Assembly (NCBI RefSeq): GCF_902167145.1
Contig: NC_050102.1
Span: 7,998,850 to 8,062,849 of the forward strand
Origin: Zea mays
Lineage: Eukaryota; Streptophyta; Magnoliopsida; Poales; Poaceae
Direction: 5' to 3'
DNA length: 64,000 nt
Shown here: positions 22,005-32,900 of the stretch, in pieces
Position numbering within the stretch: the stretch's first letter is position 1
How the letters are laid out: each line of letters starts with the position of its first letter
The notes under the pieces: model-generated
The model's input: only the letters and a program-made list of their open reading frames with translations
Told to the model about the DNA's origin: nothing
Database searches by the model: none
Program-made: the position numbers and the translations under genes

Positions 22005-22760
22005 GGTTAACGATCACCGTCCATAATAAATAACTTAAACAAAAGACAAATAACATTCACGGTCGCCACGACACGCCGCACGCGAACGGCACGCCACGGC
22101 ACGCGCACGGCACGCCGCACGCGCACGGTCGCCACGACACGCGCACGGCCGCGCGCCCGGCACGCCACGGCACGCGCATGGCACGCCCGGCACGCCACGA
22201 CAAGCATCAAATATGTCGGGAAATAAGGGAGACGGGGAGGCTCACCGCGGGGAACGACGACGACGTGGACGGACGACACGGCGTGGACGAACGACGGCCG
22301 TGGACGAACGGCGTGGACGGCGGGCACGGCGTGGACGAGTTTGCTCCTATGAACGGCGTGGACGAACGGCGAGCCACGCGCGGCGACGCGAAGCGGCGAG
22401 GGCGCGCGCGCGGGCCACGAGCGGCGACGCGTGGAGAGCGGGCGGGCGCGGGCGGCGGTGCAGTGAGGGAGGGCCACGAACGGCGGCGGTGCAGTGAGCG
22501 GGCGGGCGCGGGCGACGCGTGGACGCCGGCGCGGCGATGGTGGATGGGGGCGTGACAATGGTGGGCGGCGCGGGAGGGCGGGTGTGCGGGCGGGCGTCGT
22601 CGACGGCGGCGCGGCGCGGCGCGTGGAGGGACGGTCTGCGGGCGGCGCGGCGAGGGAGGACGGGCCGGCGGCGCGACGACGTAGGGCAGGCGGGCGGCGG
22701 CGCAAGCGAGCGAGAGTTTGACGAGACGAGCGAGAGATAGAAAGTGCGCTGAGGCCGATT
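22005..22760. other. CpG-dense leader of CACTA with a second copy of the transposase start
   Basis: On the minus strand, TTGTCTTTTGTTTAAG followed by ATGGACGGTGATCG at about 22010-22050 repeats the sequence at 21611-21650, where the real transposase begins. 22060-22740 is over 75% GC by eye, made of degenerate CGGCACGCCACGG and GGCGTGGACGAAC repeats. Long open frames here are Arg/Ala/Pro-rich, low-complexity by-products and are not called as genes. Confidence 0.6.
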
Positions 22761-22764
22761 AACG

Positions 22765-23085
22765 GGTCTCTATTTTCGTCGGCCTCATTGAGGCCGACGA
22801 AAATACAGGCCGGTTAATGACTTATTTTCGTCGGTCTGGATGAGGCCGACGAAAATACGCCACTTATTTTCGTCGGCCTAGCTGCGGCCGACGAAAATAT
22901 CACACATTTTCGTCGGTCCCGAGGCCGACGAAAATACCTTTCGTATTTTCGTGGGCCTGCCGACGAAAAGCTTCGTTGGCCGACGAAAATAGGACCCATT
23001 TTCGTCGGTCACTGTTGCCGACGAAAATAACATTGTATTTTCGTGGGCCGGCCGACGAAAATAGTCCGGCCCACGAAAATTTAGG
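22765..23085. repeat. Subterminal repeat array, right end of CACTA
   Basis: Same TTTTCGTCGG / CCGACGAAAA cores as the left end, facing in pairs. This end is the 5' side with respect to the transposase gene. Confidence 0.85.
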
Positions 23086-23102
23086 TGTTTCCTGTAGTGT
23101 GA

Positions 23103-24057
23103 ATGCTATATATCTTCCCACTCCTATTCCAAATAAGTGATATTGTTAAATTTATGGCCCCGATCTGTCATAGGGCTAACTACTTGTGTTGTGTCGGTAG
23201 ATCTCTATGGCACATATCTTATGGGGGTATGCTCCCATTTAATCATTGTTTTGCCCTTATGCATTAATGTTTCTCGTACATTTTACTATGGACACGATCC
23301 CTCACAACTTTTTAGATAAGGAAAATGAACTTGGCTTTATCTCTTGTATCTAAGAGAATCAGACCATCTGTTACAAAAATGTATAATAATTAACAAAAAA
23401 ACAACTCAAAACTTAATTATATCATTGTTGGCTACCCTAAGGAAGCAAAGAACTGCATAGTAGACATCTCATGCGCTTGACAAGTTTGAAGGTCTTCCTT
23501 ATTCATTTGAACTCTCTGTAACTATGTCCATGGATGTAACAATGAATTTCTCTAAATAAAACCTGCAAAAAATAGGATCGACATTTGTTAAAAGTAACTC
23601 TATTTTTTAAGTCATATTGTCCAATATATGACTGACCCGGTCAATAATAAGGGCTTAAGAGTACTTACTCCTTGTTCATGTGTCACCCATGCAGAAGGTC
23701 ATGTGTGTTGCTTGTGAATTCAAACCTAATACAAAAAAGATTGTCCATAATAGATTTTAGCGTAGATGCAATAAGAAAAGTGATGGTGTATTGTTTCATT
23801 CCTACAACAGAAAGCACAAAATTAATTTGCTACACTATAATTCCTTCTAGCTAAATTGTCCAAGGTCCCTCTCACTATTTCTTTCTTCCGTGTGTTGCTC
23901 TCTCCATGCATGTGTGTGTCTCGCTTCTCTTCCATCCCTCAGTATGCTACCCCACACTCTTATCTTTCTTGATTTTACAAATAACAAACATAAATTAAGT
24001 GTACGAATTCAAAATTACAAAAAAGAAATGTCACTAACACCGCATCACGCGCACACC
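23103..24057. other. Intergenic DNA, nothing recognised
   Basis: AT-rich. No ORF with recognisable content and no element ends were found. Confidence 0.4.
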
Positions 24058-24060
24058 TTA

Positions 24061-24188
24061 GGGTTGATTTGGTGACCAGATAATTAGAATATATCTATGG
24101 AGAAAAATTCATTTGCTATTCAAAATTGTATAGCAAGAAAGTTCTTTCTCATGAATTCTATCTAATTTCTTAGTTACCAAACTAGCTC
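24061..24188. mobile_element. Tourist-like MITE (PIF/Harbinger type)
   Basis: 128 bp with terminal inverted repeats GGGTTGATTTGGTGACCA at the left and the inverse of GAGCTAGTTTGGTAACTA at the right. It is flanked by the 3-bp TSD TTA (24058-24060 and 24189-24191). It is non-coding. Confidence 0.7.
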
Positions 24189-24191
24189 TTA

Positions 24192-24510
24192 AGTTTACCG
24201 CACAACAATGGAGGAAGATGGGAGAGAAGAGAAGACGAGGAGGCTCCAAGTGATGATGGGGGAGAGGGTTGGAGAGATTTTTTATGGCACGACTCACGAG
24301 AGAAGATCAGATTAAGATGATTGTGTTGTACGGTTTCTCTCTCCTGTATAATGCAAGGGGTATAAGGGTCCTTTATAATTTCTCTCTCTTGGCTCTATTC
24401 TAGCAAATCGTTATTTTAGTAGATAGTATTTCCAAAATCTGATAGCCATAACTCTTATTTTACAATGGAACAAAATCCCCGCTTCTGCGTTTGCACACAT
24501 TTACGGTAAT
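24192..24510. other. Intergenic DNA, nothing recognised
   Basis: No gene or repeat boundary seen between the MITE and the 141-bp repeat. Confidence 0.4.
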
Positions 24511-24651
24511 TAGGGCTAGAAATGATCAGAGCCAAACTCTGCTCGGCTCATCTAGTGCACGAGATAAAAAATGAGGCTTGGCTCGACTCAAAGTGGGCTC
24601 ACGAGCCGGCTCGGATCGACTCACGAGCCACACCCTAGTAAATATTTTGAG
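24511..24651. repeat. 141-bp repeat, copy A (hAT-like end)
   Basis: Starts TAGGGCTAGAAATGATC and contains GAGCCGGCTCGG and CTCACGAGCC motifs, as in small hAT-like grass elements. It differs from copy B (26200-26340) at one base only (24591 region, A versus G). Sequences beyond the 141 bp differ. Confidence 0.8.
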
Positions 24652-25019
24652 AACATATAATATCATGATAACTTATATACAAAATGTGTCTTATATTGTT
24701 GTAAGAAAATATTTCATAATCCATTTGTGATCCTAGCCATACATAAATTTTGTTATTTTAATTTAGTTGTTTCACTACTACATTGCAACCATCAGTATCA
24801 TGCAGACTTCGATTTATGTCATGATTTGCATGGTCTCATCATTGGAGAGCACGCGCCACACCGGTAGAAGTTCCGTCGTACATCATTAGTCATCAGGCAC
24901 GCACCACCATACACGCTTGCTTAAACAAAAAATGCAAGTGGGTGTTTGCGAAGAGAATTAAAGGCATGCCAGCATAAAAGCTACCCCGACGATGGCGAGT
25001 GGTCATTTTTGTCGGTCCT
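24652..25019. other. AT-rich DNA, nothing recognised
   Basis: Possible interior of the element whose end is copy A. No ORF or terminal repeat was found. Confidence 0.35.
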
Positions 25020-25605
25020 CCTCTTCTCACCTCCGGCGCCAAGATGATGTCACAATCCTTGATATAGTAGTCGTCGAACGCGCGCGACATGGTGAGTACC
25101 GATGACTCTTAGTTGAACTGCCAAATGAAGTGCACCCCGGATGTGCTACTCCTCTACATACATCTCATCAGCGAGGTAGTACACCTGGTCGTTGCACCAC
25201 CGGATGTGCTACTCCTCTACATACATCTTGTTCAAGGACACTCACACAACAACAACAATGGTCGTCATCCCAGCGCACAAGAATTCATGACCGGTCAGTA
25301 GCGACTTACGTGGCAGGTTGGGCTTCAGGTGGATGATGAGCTGGATGACGTGATGGCACCGTCGTCGGTTGCGGTGCCCAGAACAACCCGAGAGTCGTCG
25401 GCATTGGCGACGACCATGAGGTCCCCATGTTTGACGACGGACAGCACGGTGCAGCCGCTCTGGACCGGGTCCAAGCGGCGGCTGCGGCGGAGCTTGCCGT
25501 ACACAGCGGCGCATGGGCCACGTAGGACTGCTTCCAGAGGTCGAACTGACAGTCGCCAAGTTTTTTCTCGTCGTCGATGAGCGACGCCAACTCGAGCGCC
25601 TCGTG
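25020..25605 (-). pseudogene. Protein phosphatase 2C gene fragment
   Basis: PP2C pieces appear in the right order but in different frames on the minus strand: LASLIDDEKKLGDCQFDLWK (25520-25590), LRRSRRLDPVQSGCTVLS and GDLMVVANADDSRVVLGTAT (a degenerate version of the PP2C GDSRAVLG motif), LKPNLPR (about 25310), CNDQVYYLADE (about 25180) and MSRAFDDYYIKDCD (25090-25049, equivalent to MSRAFGDYCIKDYG). The N-terminal metal-binding motif and the C-terminal third are missing, frames shift several times, and the LKPNLPR to YYLADE interval is disturbed by a direct repeat. It is a dead, partial copy of a Ser/Thr phosphatase gene. Confidence 0.8.
25131..25229 (-). repeat. Direct repeat inside the PP2C fragment
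   Basis: GGATGTGCTACTCCTCTACA with flanking bases (about 33 bp in all) occurs at about 25139 and again at about 25201, 62 bp apart. It places an in-frame TAG in the gene sense, so it arose after or along with loss of function. Confidence 0.75.
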
Positions 25606-25940
25606 CTAGTGGTGTTTGTTCGGGGTTTCCAAGTAAGAAACATGGATTCATCTTTGGCATTGGTTTATGAAAATGACTTCTAAGTCAGATCCATGGAAAA
25701 ATATTATGGAGAATAAATGTCACACATGCAAAAAAGGAATTTAAGTTGAAAACATTATTCAAACAAAAGAAATTGCATGCAAGGCTCTTCTTTAAATACT
25801 ACTCCCTCAATCTAAAAATATAATTTAATAATCTCGGTGATACTTATCTACTACTACACATTGTGCAAGGGTAGCAGGTGGGCTTTGGGAGAGATATAGT
25901 ATATGTTTTTATTATAATAGAAGTAGACATAAACACACAT
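25606..25940. other. AT-rich intergenic DNA
   Basis: Nothing recognised. Confidence 0.35.
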
Positions 25941-26013
25941 GTGGTGTAGTGGTAGCTACGAGCACATTTACTTGAGGGGTCGCGAGTTTGAATCCCCTTG
26001 GGCCTGTTTTTTT
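25941..26013 (+). repeat. tRNA-derived SINE-like segment
   Basis: An A-box-like TGGTGTAGTGGTAGC (25942) and a B-box-like GAGTTTGAATCC (25985) lie about 40 bp apart and are followed by a T run. The stems needed for a true tRNA are absent. This fits a short plant SINE or a decayed tRNA-like repeat. Confidence 0.35.
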
Positions 26014-26199
26014 AATTTAATTTTAGCTAGGCGTGGAATGTACGTGGGAATGAGAATGAGCTTTGTGGGGAGGGGAGAATGAGAAAGGAAACAGGTAATG
26101 GTGACCGAACATGAGAATGGACTGTGCGCGGAGGAGGGGGGAATCGAAAAGGCAGAACAGGGCAGACTACCCCTTACTGTCTTAATAAGTAGTAGAGAT

Positions 26200-26590
26200 T
26201 AGGGCTAGAAATGATCAGAGCCAAACTCTGCTCGGCTCATCTAGTGCACGAGATAAAAAATGAGGCTTGGCTCGACTCGAAGTGGGCTCACGAGCCGGCT
26301 CGGATCGACTCACGAGCCACACCCTAGTAAATATTTTGAGTAATTTAAATTATGAATTGTCGTATTTTCATCGTCAAAAGCTAAAAAACAAGTCTATTAT
26401 CTATAGAACTATCCAATATTCATTATTATTCTACAGATTAATTAATTTGGCACAGCTCGCAAGTCAGAACGAGCTAGCTCTTCTCGACTCGCTGCTCCAA
26501 TGAGCTTAAAAATAGATTCGCGAGCCAAACCACTCCGAGCTTGAGCCGGCTCTTAAGTTTCAAGTTTTTTACTTGCTCTACGTTTACTGA
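26200..26590. repeat. hAT-like repeat, copy B, longer
   Basis: The first 141 bp match copy A. A further 250 bp contain CACAGCTCGCAAGTC, CGAGCTAGCTC, GCGAGCC and GAGCCGGCTC motifs. The right end is unclear, and the gypsy LTR begins at 26599. Confidence 0.6.
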
Positions 26591-27113
26591 TAAAGACATG
26601 TCGGGTACCGTAATTAGGGGTACCCCCAACACTCCTAAACATGGCCAGAAAATATCTTCAGAACAAACCATAAACAACTGATAAAGTGCGGTTCAAGTCA
26701 GGGCCTCGTCTACCAAGGGACGCGACCTCATCCGAGCCCAGCCTCAGCCTCGGGCGGGAACAGTAGTCCCGGGCGGATTCACGCCTCGCCTGAGGGTCTC
26801 CTCAGGCAGTGAGCGCACCCTCGGCTCACCTGAAGCCCAGCTTGGGCGGACTTTGTTGTGCAGCGACCTCGGCCGGATCGCCCTCCCAACCGACCGTATC
26901 GCATGCGCATTTAATGCGGGGATCGCCTGACACCTTATCCTGACACGCGTGCCTCAGTCGGCAAGGTCGAAGTGACCACAGTCACTTCGCCCCTTTACTG
27001 ACCGATCTGATGGGAAAACAGCTCTATTCACCTCGTCCTGACTGCTGTGCCAACCACCAGGGTAAAACTGAGTCACGATCTTCCACGAGTTCGGCCTCGG
27101 GCGCAACAGGGAG

Positions 27114-27345
27114 CTCCGCCTCGCCCGACCTCAGGCCTCGGCCTCAGCCTCGGCCTCGGGAGAAGATCTCCGCCTCGCCCGACCTCAGGCCTCAGCCTCG
27201 ACCTCGGGAGGAGGTCTCCGCCTCGCCCGACCCCAGGCCTCGGCCTCAGCCTCGGCCTCAGGATGAGTCACGTCCTCGCCCGACCTCAGCCTCGGCCTCA
27301 GGAGAAGTCTCCGCCTCGCCCGACCTCAGCCTCGGACCGACTACG
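27114..27345 (+). repeat. Short tandem repeats in Gypsy-2 LTR
   Basis: Five units of about 40-55 bp, each beginning with a version of TCCGCCTCGCCCGACCTCAG and filled with GCCTCGGCCTCAG sub-repeats. Confidence 0.8.
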
Positions 27346-27671
27346 CTACAGGGGATACATCATTACCCTACTCCTGGCTAGCTGCCTCAGGCTATGAAGG
27401 AACAAGACCGGTGTCCCATCTAAGGTTACTCCGGCAACAGGTAATGATGGTTCCTTGCGTGCGCCCATGACATTGGTTGCTCTCAAACCCCCTACGGAAG
27501 CAAGCAAACGTCAGCAGGATCCATGCCGCACCGCCAGCTATGCTTCTACAGGGCTCAAAGCACTTCTCCGACGGCCACGTTAGCTCGTGTACAGGGCTCA
27601 ATGCGCTTCTCCGCCAGCCACGTTAGCACATAGCTAAACCCCCATTGTACAGCTGGGCATCTCCTTGTATC

Positions 27672-27678
27672 TATAAAA
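27672..27678 (+). promoter_or_regulatory. TATA box of Gypsy-2 LTR
   Basis: TATAAAA in TATCTATAAAAGGGGATG, about 280 bp before the LTR end. Confidence 0.65.
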
Positions 27679-27954
27679 GGGGATGTCCAGGGCCTCCCTG
27701 AGGAGGAAGGAGGTTGGAAGGGCACAGGTGGACGTGGACACACAGACACGTTGACAGCTGGGCCTCCCTCTCTCGCTCTCGCCCTCGCTCTCTCACGACG
27801 CTTGTAACCCCTACTACGAGCACCCCGGTGCAGGATAACATAAGCCTCATTTCCCTCTTGTGTTCCATCTTGCATCAACCCATCTGGGCAGGGGCACACA
27901 ACAACAAATTCACTGGTTGGTTGACGGACCTCGCGGGTCCGAAACGCCGACAGT

Positions 27955-27972
27955 TGGCGCGCCAGGTAGGGG
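27955..27972 (+). promoter_or_regulatory. Primer-binding site of Gypsy-2
   Basis: TGGCGCGCCAGGTAGGGG two bases after the LTR. It begins TGG as required for pairing with a tRNA CCA end. It is not the methionine type; the tRNA cannot be named with certainty. Confidence 0.75.
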
Positions 27973-28012
27973 CTCGCTGCGTGTTTACGAATACTTTCCC
28001 GTTGAGTTCCAG

Positions 28013-29902
28013 ATGGATAGCCTTCAGCAGCCTCTTCAGCCCGGGACTGTGCTCCGCTTCAGGAGTCTCGAGTTCATGTCCCGCGACGGCGGCTACGACA
28101 TGGTACTCCTCCCCACGCAGCGCGACAGCAATGACGGTCGTCGGCTCGCCCAGCAGCGGCGAACTCGACGACGACTTCCCACCGTGGCAGAGGAGGAACA
28201 CCCGGGTTTGCCCCGCCACCCTCCTCGCCGGAGGAGGAGGAGACGGGGCAACCGTGGCCATGCAGGAGGCGACACCTCGTCGGCTATCGAGCCAGAGCGA
28301 GTCGACGACGCTGGCACCCCTGCGGGGGCCATGTCGGGTGTTGTCCTCGCACCTGAGACAATGACGGGTGTCGCTTCCCCGCAACGCGCCAAACTCAAGC
28401 GGACAGATGATGCCAGCGCCCTCGCAAAGGACTTGCTGGGCGTTATCCTCGTGCCTGAGATGACGGTGCAGTCCGTCCCCGACGCGACTTCCCCACCGTC
28501 CATCGACCAAGAGACGACGACTCCGACTTCGGTTGGGATTTCTTCGGGCTCCGTGATCCTAGTGCCATGCGAGACTTCGTGTCCGCATGTGACTACTGCC
28601 TCTCCGGCTGCTCTGACGATGACCACAGCCTCGACGACGAGGGTTGCGACCCGAGTCGCGAGTGTTTCCACATCGATCAGGGGGATCACGGCGAAGACAA
28701 CCACCTCGGCATGCCGGAAGATGACAACGCCCCTGTGCCTGCGTCTCGCGTTGACATCCCGCGGGAGCTAGATGTGGTCCCAGTCCCTGCGGAGGTTCAG
28801 GACACACAGCTTGAGCAATTCCACGAGATGTAGGCCAGGCTCGACGAAGAAGCGAGGCGGCTTGTGCAGCTCCGACAAAACATCGAGCATGAATGGGCGG
28901 GCCGAGCACTCGTCGGAGGAGCGCGTCATCGGGCCCAGGACGTCCAGCGCCGTATCGTTGACGGTGCCAGGGCAGGGCTGCCCCAAGCATTCAGCGGGGT
29001 CGGCCAGAATCTAGCTACAACAGCGATACTGCTTCGAACGATGCCGGAGCCATCCACCACCGAGGGGCGGCGTATCCAGGGCGAACTCAAAGATCTCCTG
29101 GAAGATGCCGCAGTCCGACGAGCCGAGAGCTCTGCCTCCCGAAAGCAAGGGTGCCCCTCGGAGCATCGCGCAACGCCCTCCCGACGCATACAGGAGGCCT
29201 CGGTCCGCACCTAGCGCACACGGGACGAGACGCCTGCGGCCCTAGATCGCCTCAGCAACAAGCCACACCGCCGCGACCGTCGAGCCTGCCTCGAGGAAAG
29301 GGTGCGCCGAGGCTACCACCCCAGGCGCGGGGGACACTACGACAGTGAGGAGCATCGAAGCCCCTCGCCCGAACCGCCAGGTCCGCGAGTCTTCAGCCGG
29401 GCCATACGACGGGCGCCGTTCCTGGCCCGGTTCCGACCCCCAACTACCATCACCAAGTACTCAGGGGAGACAAGGCCGGAGTTGTGGCTCGCGGATTACT
29501 GGCTGGCGTGCCAGTTGGGAGGGACGGACGACGACAACCTCATCATCCGCAACCTCCCCCTCTTCCTCTCCGATGCTGCCCGGGCATGGCTGGAGCATCT
29601 GCCTCCTGCGCAGATCTCCGACTGGGACGACCTGGTCAAGGCCTTCGCGGGAAACTTCCAAGGTACGTACGTGCGCCTTGGGAACTCATGGGATCTTCGA
29701 AGCTGTCGCCAGCAGCCAGGGGAATCCCTGCGAGAGTACATCCAGCGGTTTTCCATGCAGCGCACTGAGCTACCCAACATCACCGACTCGGACGTCATCG
29801 GGGCATTCCTCGTCGGCACCACGTGCCGGGGCCTGGTGAGCAAACTGGGGCGCAAGACTCCCACCAAGGCGAGCGAATTGATGGACATCGCCACCAAGTT
29901 CG
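28013..29902 (+). pseudogene. Gypsy-2 gag, first part, broken
   Basis: The ATG at 28013 begins MDSLQQPLQPGTVLRFRSLE. Around 28500 the reading moves to another frame (GWDFFGLRDPSAMRDF), where it stays to the end. In that frame TAG stops occur at 28831-28833 and 29212-29214. The retrotransposon Gag capsid domain follows: TITKYSGETRPELWLADYWL, NLPLFLSDAARAWLEHLPP, GESLREYIQRFSMQRTELP, KTPTKASELMDIATKF. The break at 29902 lies inside the codon after ATKF, and the TSD GTTCG (29898-29902) is repeated at 53844. It is inactive because of the frameshift, two stops and the insertion. Confidence 0.85.
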
Positions 29903-32900
29903 TGTGGCAGAACTGCCCGAATTATTCCAACTTAAGTGCCTAAGTCCCGCCTTAGAGGCTAGACCACACTTAAATGGGAATAACCCGTCAATCCCTCGGA
30001 TCTAGTCCGACAAGGCCACTGACAGGATCAAGTACCACAATCTCACTCGATGGTGAGTCACAGAGCGAATACAATAAAGCATAAAACCATGCATGTAAGA
30101 GTATTAAATTATTACATCACCATCGGAGTTTTGCAAAAGTAGTCATCATTGTTCGAAGTGCAGCGGAATAAAACTAACGGTAAATAAACAGAGAGATGGG
30201 GAAGCCTGTCCCATCACTCCTCATGCTCCTCCTCAGCCGAGGCAGGGTCCCACTCGACAGTCCAACCCGGTGGCAAGATGGATGGCCAAGTCACTCCAAC
30301 AACCATTTCCTCCAGAGTAAGGGTGAAAATGGTCGGTAACGGTCGGAAAAAACCTCTCACCGTTTTCACCCGCATAATTTTTTGTTCGGCCGGAATCGGT
30401 AAACGGGAAAGTCGGAAACGGATAACGACCGGTAAATTCCGGTATATCGAAAACGGATAAATCCGAGCAAAATAGCTCGGAATTAATCGGGAAACGGTAA
30501 TTGTAATCGGAAAAGCTCACAATAAACAAATCCTAATCACACAATTGTTCATTCACAGCCACATACAAGTCTCATTCACAATTTTTTTCAAGCTATCTTC
30601 CTGATCATACTTGTAGGTTTGGACAAGTGTGAGATTTGTGCCATGGTCTTTGTCTGCCTTGAGCTGTTGCTGTCCTTTCATAATAAAATCAGTAGTAAGT
30701 GTAGTAAGTATGTGTCATTTTAGATGAATCTGTACAACAAAATCAGTAGTAAGTGTAGTAAGTATGTGCCATTTTAGTTGTAGTTTATCAGATCCAAACA
30801 CACATAGCTAAAATTAGGTCCCCCACGCCCCTGCGCTAGAGCCAGAGCCCACCACCGCAGAGCGCAGACCGCAGCGGCTTCGATGCGTGCGAGCCGCGGT
30901 TCCTGTTGCCGCCCCTCCTGACTGGGCCGTTGCGGCAGTGGCCGTGGCGAGTTTATGGATGGCCGGCGATGGAGCGCCTGGCGGCTGGCGCCTGCAGATC
31001 GACCAGGGGAAGGAGATGACCAGAGAGACAGAGATGGATGGGGACCTGGGGGCTTGGCAGCTTGGGGCTTCGCCGAGTCGCCGTCACAGAGTCGCTGTCC
31101 ACAGCCGCAGTCCGGACTCCGGAGACGCCTCGCCGTTCGCCGACTCAGCCCCTCGCAGACTCGCACAGGAAGGAACACGAACAGGCGGCAGTTGTGTCCT
31201 GTACGGCTGTACTCCTGTGTCTCATGCGTGCGTGCCTTGCGTGGACGCGTGGGCATGTGGCCAACATGGGCCCATGGGCCATGGCCGTGGGATGGGCTGA
31301 TGGCTGATTGGCAGGTCCGTTGGAATGTGGATGCAATGTAACACGTGAGCCGGGAAAATACGGGAAAAATACGGGAATATACCGGAGTATCTCGAGAAAT
31401 ACGAAAACGGACGGTAAGTTTGTCTCACCGTTTACCGTACCGTTTCCGAAAAAACATATCCCGTTTCCGTCCCGTTTTCCGTATATCCCGATAAATCTGA
31501 AAACGGCCGGAAAAAACTGGTAAACGGTACCGGAAATTTACCGGATTTTACCGACCATTTACATCCTTACTCCAGAGAACCTGTAAAAATTTTGCCACAA
31601 GCAAGGCTGAGTATACTAATACTCAGCTAGACTTACCCGGTGTGAGGAGTCTACTCCTCTACCTCTAGACATGCAGTTGTTTGGCTGTGGGGTTTGGTTG
31701 CCAAAAGCACTAGCTGAGTTTCTAAGTCAAGTGTTAACTTTGTCAATTTAAGTGTGACTCACTTAAGGCTAAAAGTGTACTATCTACTCATACATAGTAG
31801 CAAACATTATTAGCAATCAACATCTTATATCAACTCATCATATTTCCACTTGTTACTCAATGCAGTACAATGGATCAAGCAATCTCATTAGCTGCGAGAA
31901 GCAGACGATTCGAATCGAGTTTTTAAACCTTGCAAGGTAAACCTAAACACACGACATGTAGGGGCACTCCGTCCCCACACACATCAACCGCCCCCATCGA
32001 TTCCCTGGCAACAGAAAGGGGCTCACCGCCTTGGCGTACAATGCCTCACTGACCCTGACTGCCGTCGTGCAGTGACCGCACTTGTACCCACCATAACCGG
32101 AATGGGAGACCACGTCTCAGGTCGCGTGAGGAGGGCAATCTGCGGGCAGGTTCACTCAGGTACTAGGCTTACCGATTTACCATATTTCTCGGCATGTGCT
32201 TAGTACGTTCAATCGCTTGACACAGGTATCCGCACGTTAATCCTTATTCCAATTTCACCTCGTAGACCACACATCCCCATGGATCCGTGTCCACCAACCA
32301 ACTATCAATATGATATAAAAGTGGGTACAACCAATTCCTGATCTCGCACGAGTGCTAGAAAAATCACTCGTCTTCTACCGAGATCCTAATTAAACGAAGC
32401 AACTACTCGACCTAGCATACTAGTATCCATCTCAAAAGGATTCCTGAGATCATGCAACTAGGGTTTCAAACAATTCCTACACCTAAGTGCACAATCAATC
32501 CTACAATCATTAAGTGAAGTAAAATAGCATAAATAACAGGTTATGCATAAACCGGGGCTTGCCTTCCAAAGCAGTGGCAGGCAGGTCCTCTGGTGCAGGC
32601 TCTGGTGCTGGGTCCGGGGCTACCTCCTGAGCAGCTCCTTGCTCCGACACGAGGACGTACACTCTGTCAGCAAGGTTACAGTCTATCGAAATGCAATGAA
32701 CATGTATGTCATGATTATGCAGGATTTAATAACATTATGCTAAAAGAAACTAAGTCAAGAAGTAACTTAGGGTTTCTTAGTCATGCGGGGCTTCCAGTGG
32801 GTTATGCTTATTACTTTTTAGGCTTAGGTTTTTATTGAGGATTACATAGTGGATTTGTATTGTCTTTATACATTTCAGTGGACAAATTACAAGGGTTTTA

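Larger units (their letters stand above)
19232..23099 (-). mobile_element. CACTA (En/Spm) DNA transposon, internally deleted
   Basis: The ends are CACTACAGGAAAC at 19232 and its inverse GTTTCCTGTAGTG ending at 23099. The 3-bp TSD is TGA at 19229-19231 and 23100-23102. The total is 3868 bp. Both ends carry dense subterminal arrays of TATTTTCGTCGGC in both orientations. One minus-strand transposase gene remains, but its catalytic core is missing, so the element is non-autonomous. It could still be moved by a related autonomous copy because the termini are intact. Confidence 0.96.
26599..27952 (+). repeat. 5' LTR of Gypsy-2
   Basis: Starts TGTCGGGTACCG and ends GAAACGCCGACA, 1354 bp, inverse terminal bases TGTCGG/CCGACA. 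The sequence AGACA (26594-26598) precedes it and should be the TSD, but the other end is not in the window. Confidence 0.9.

Noticed and set aside
22007..22705. 232-codon minus-strand frame in the CACTA
   Set aside because: Arg/Ala/Pro-rich low-complexity translation of CpG repeats. Open frames are expected in such DNA, and it ends in the repeated MDGDR segment rather than a domain.
25942..25996. Possible tRNA gene
   Set aside because: A- and B-box-like motifs are present, but acceptor and anticodon stems cannot be formed. Called only as SINE-like.
30774..31341. Frames of 128-160 codons in the Ds-like element
   Set aside because: GC-rich overlapping frames on both strands, with no hAT transposase motifs or other recognised product.
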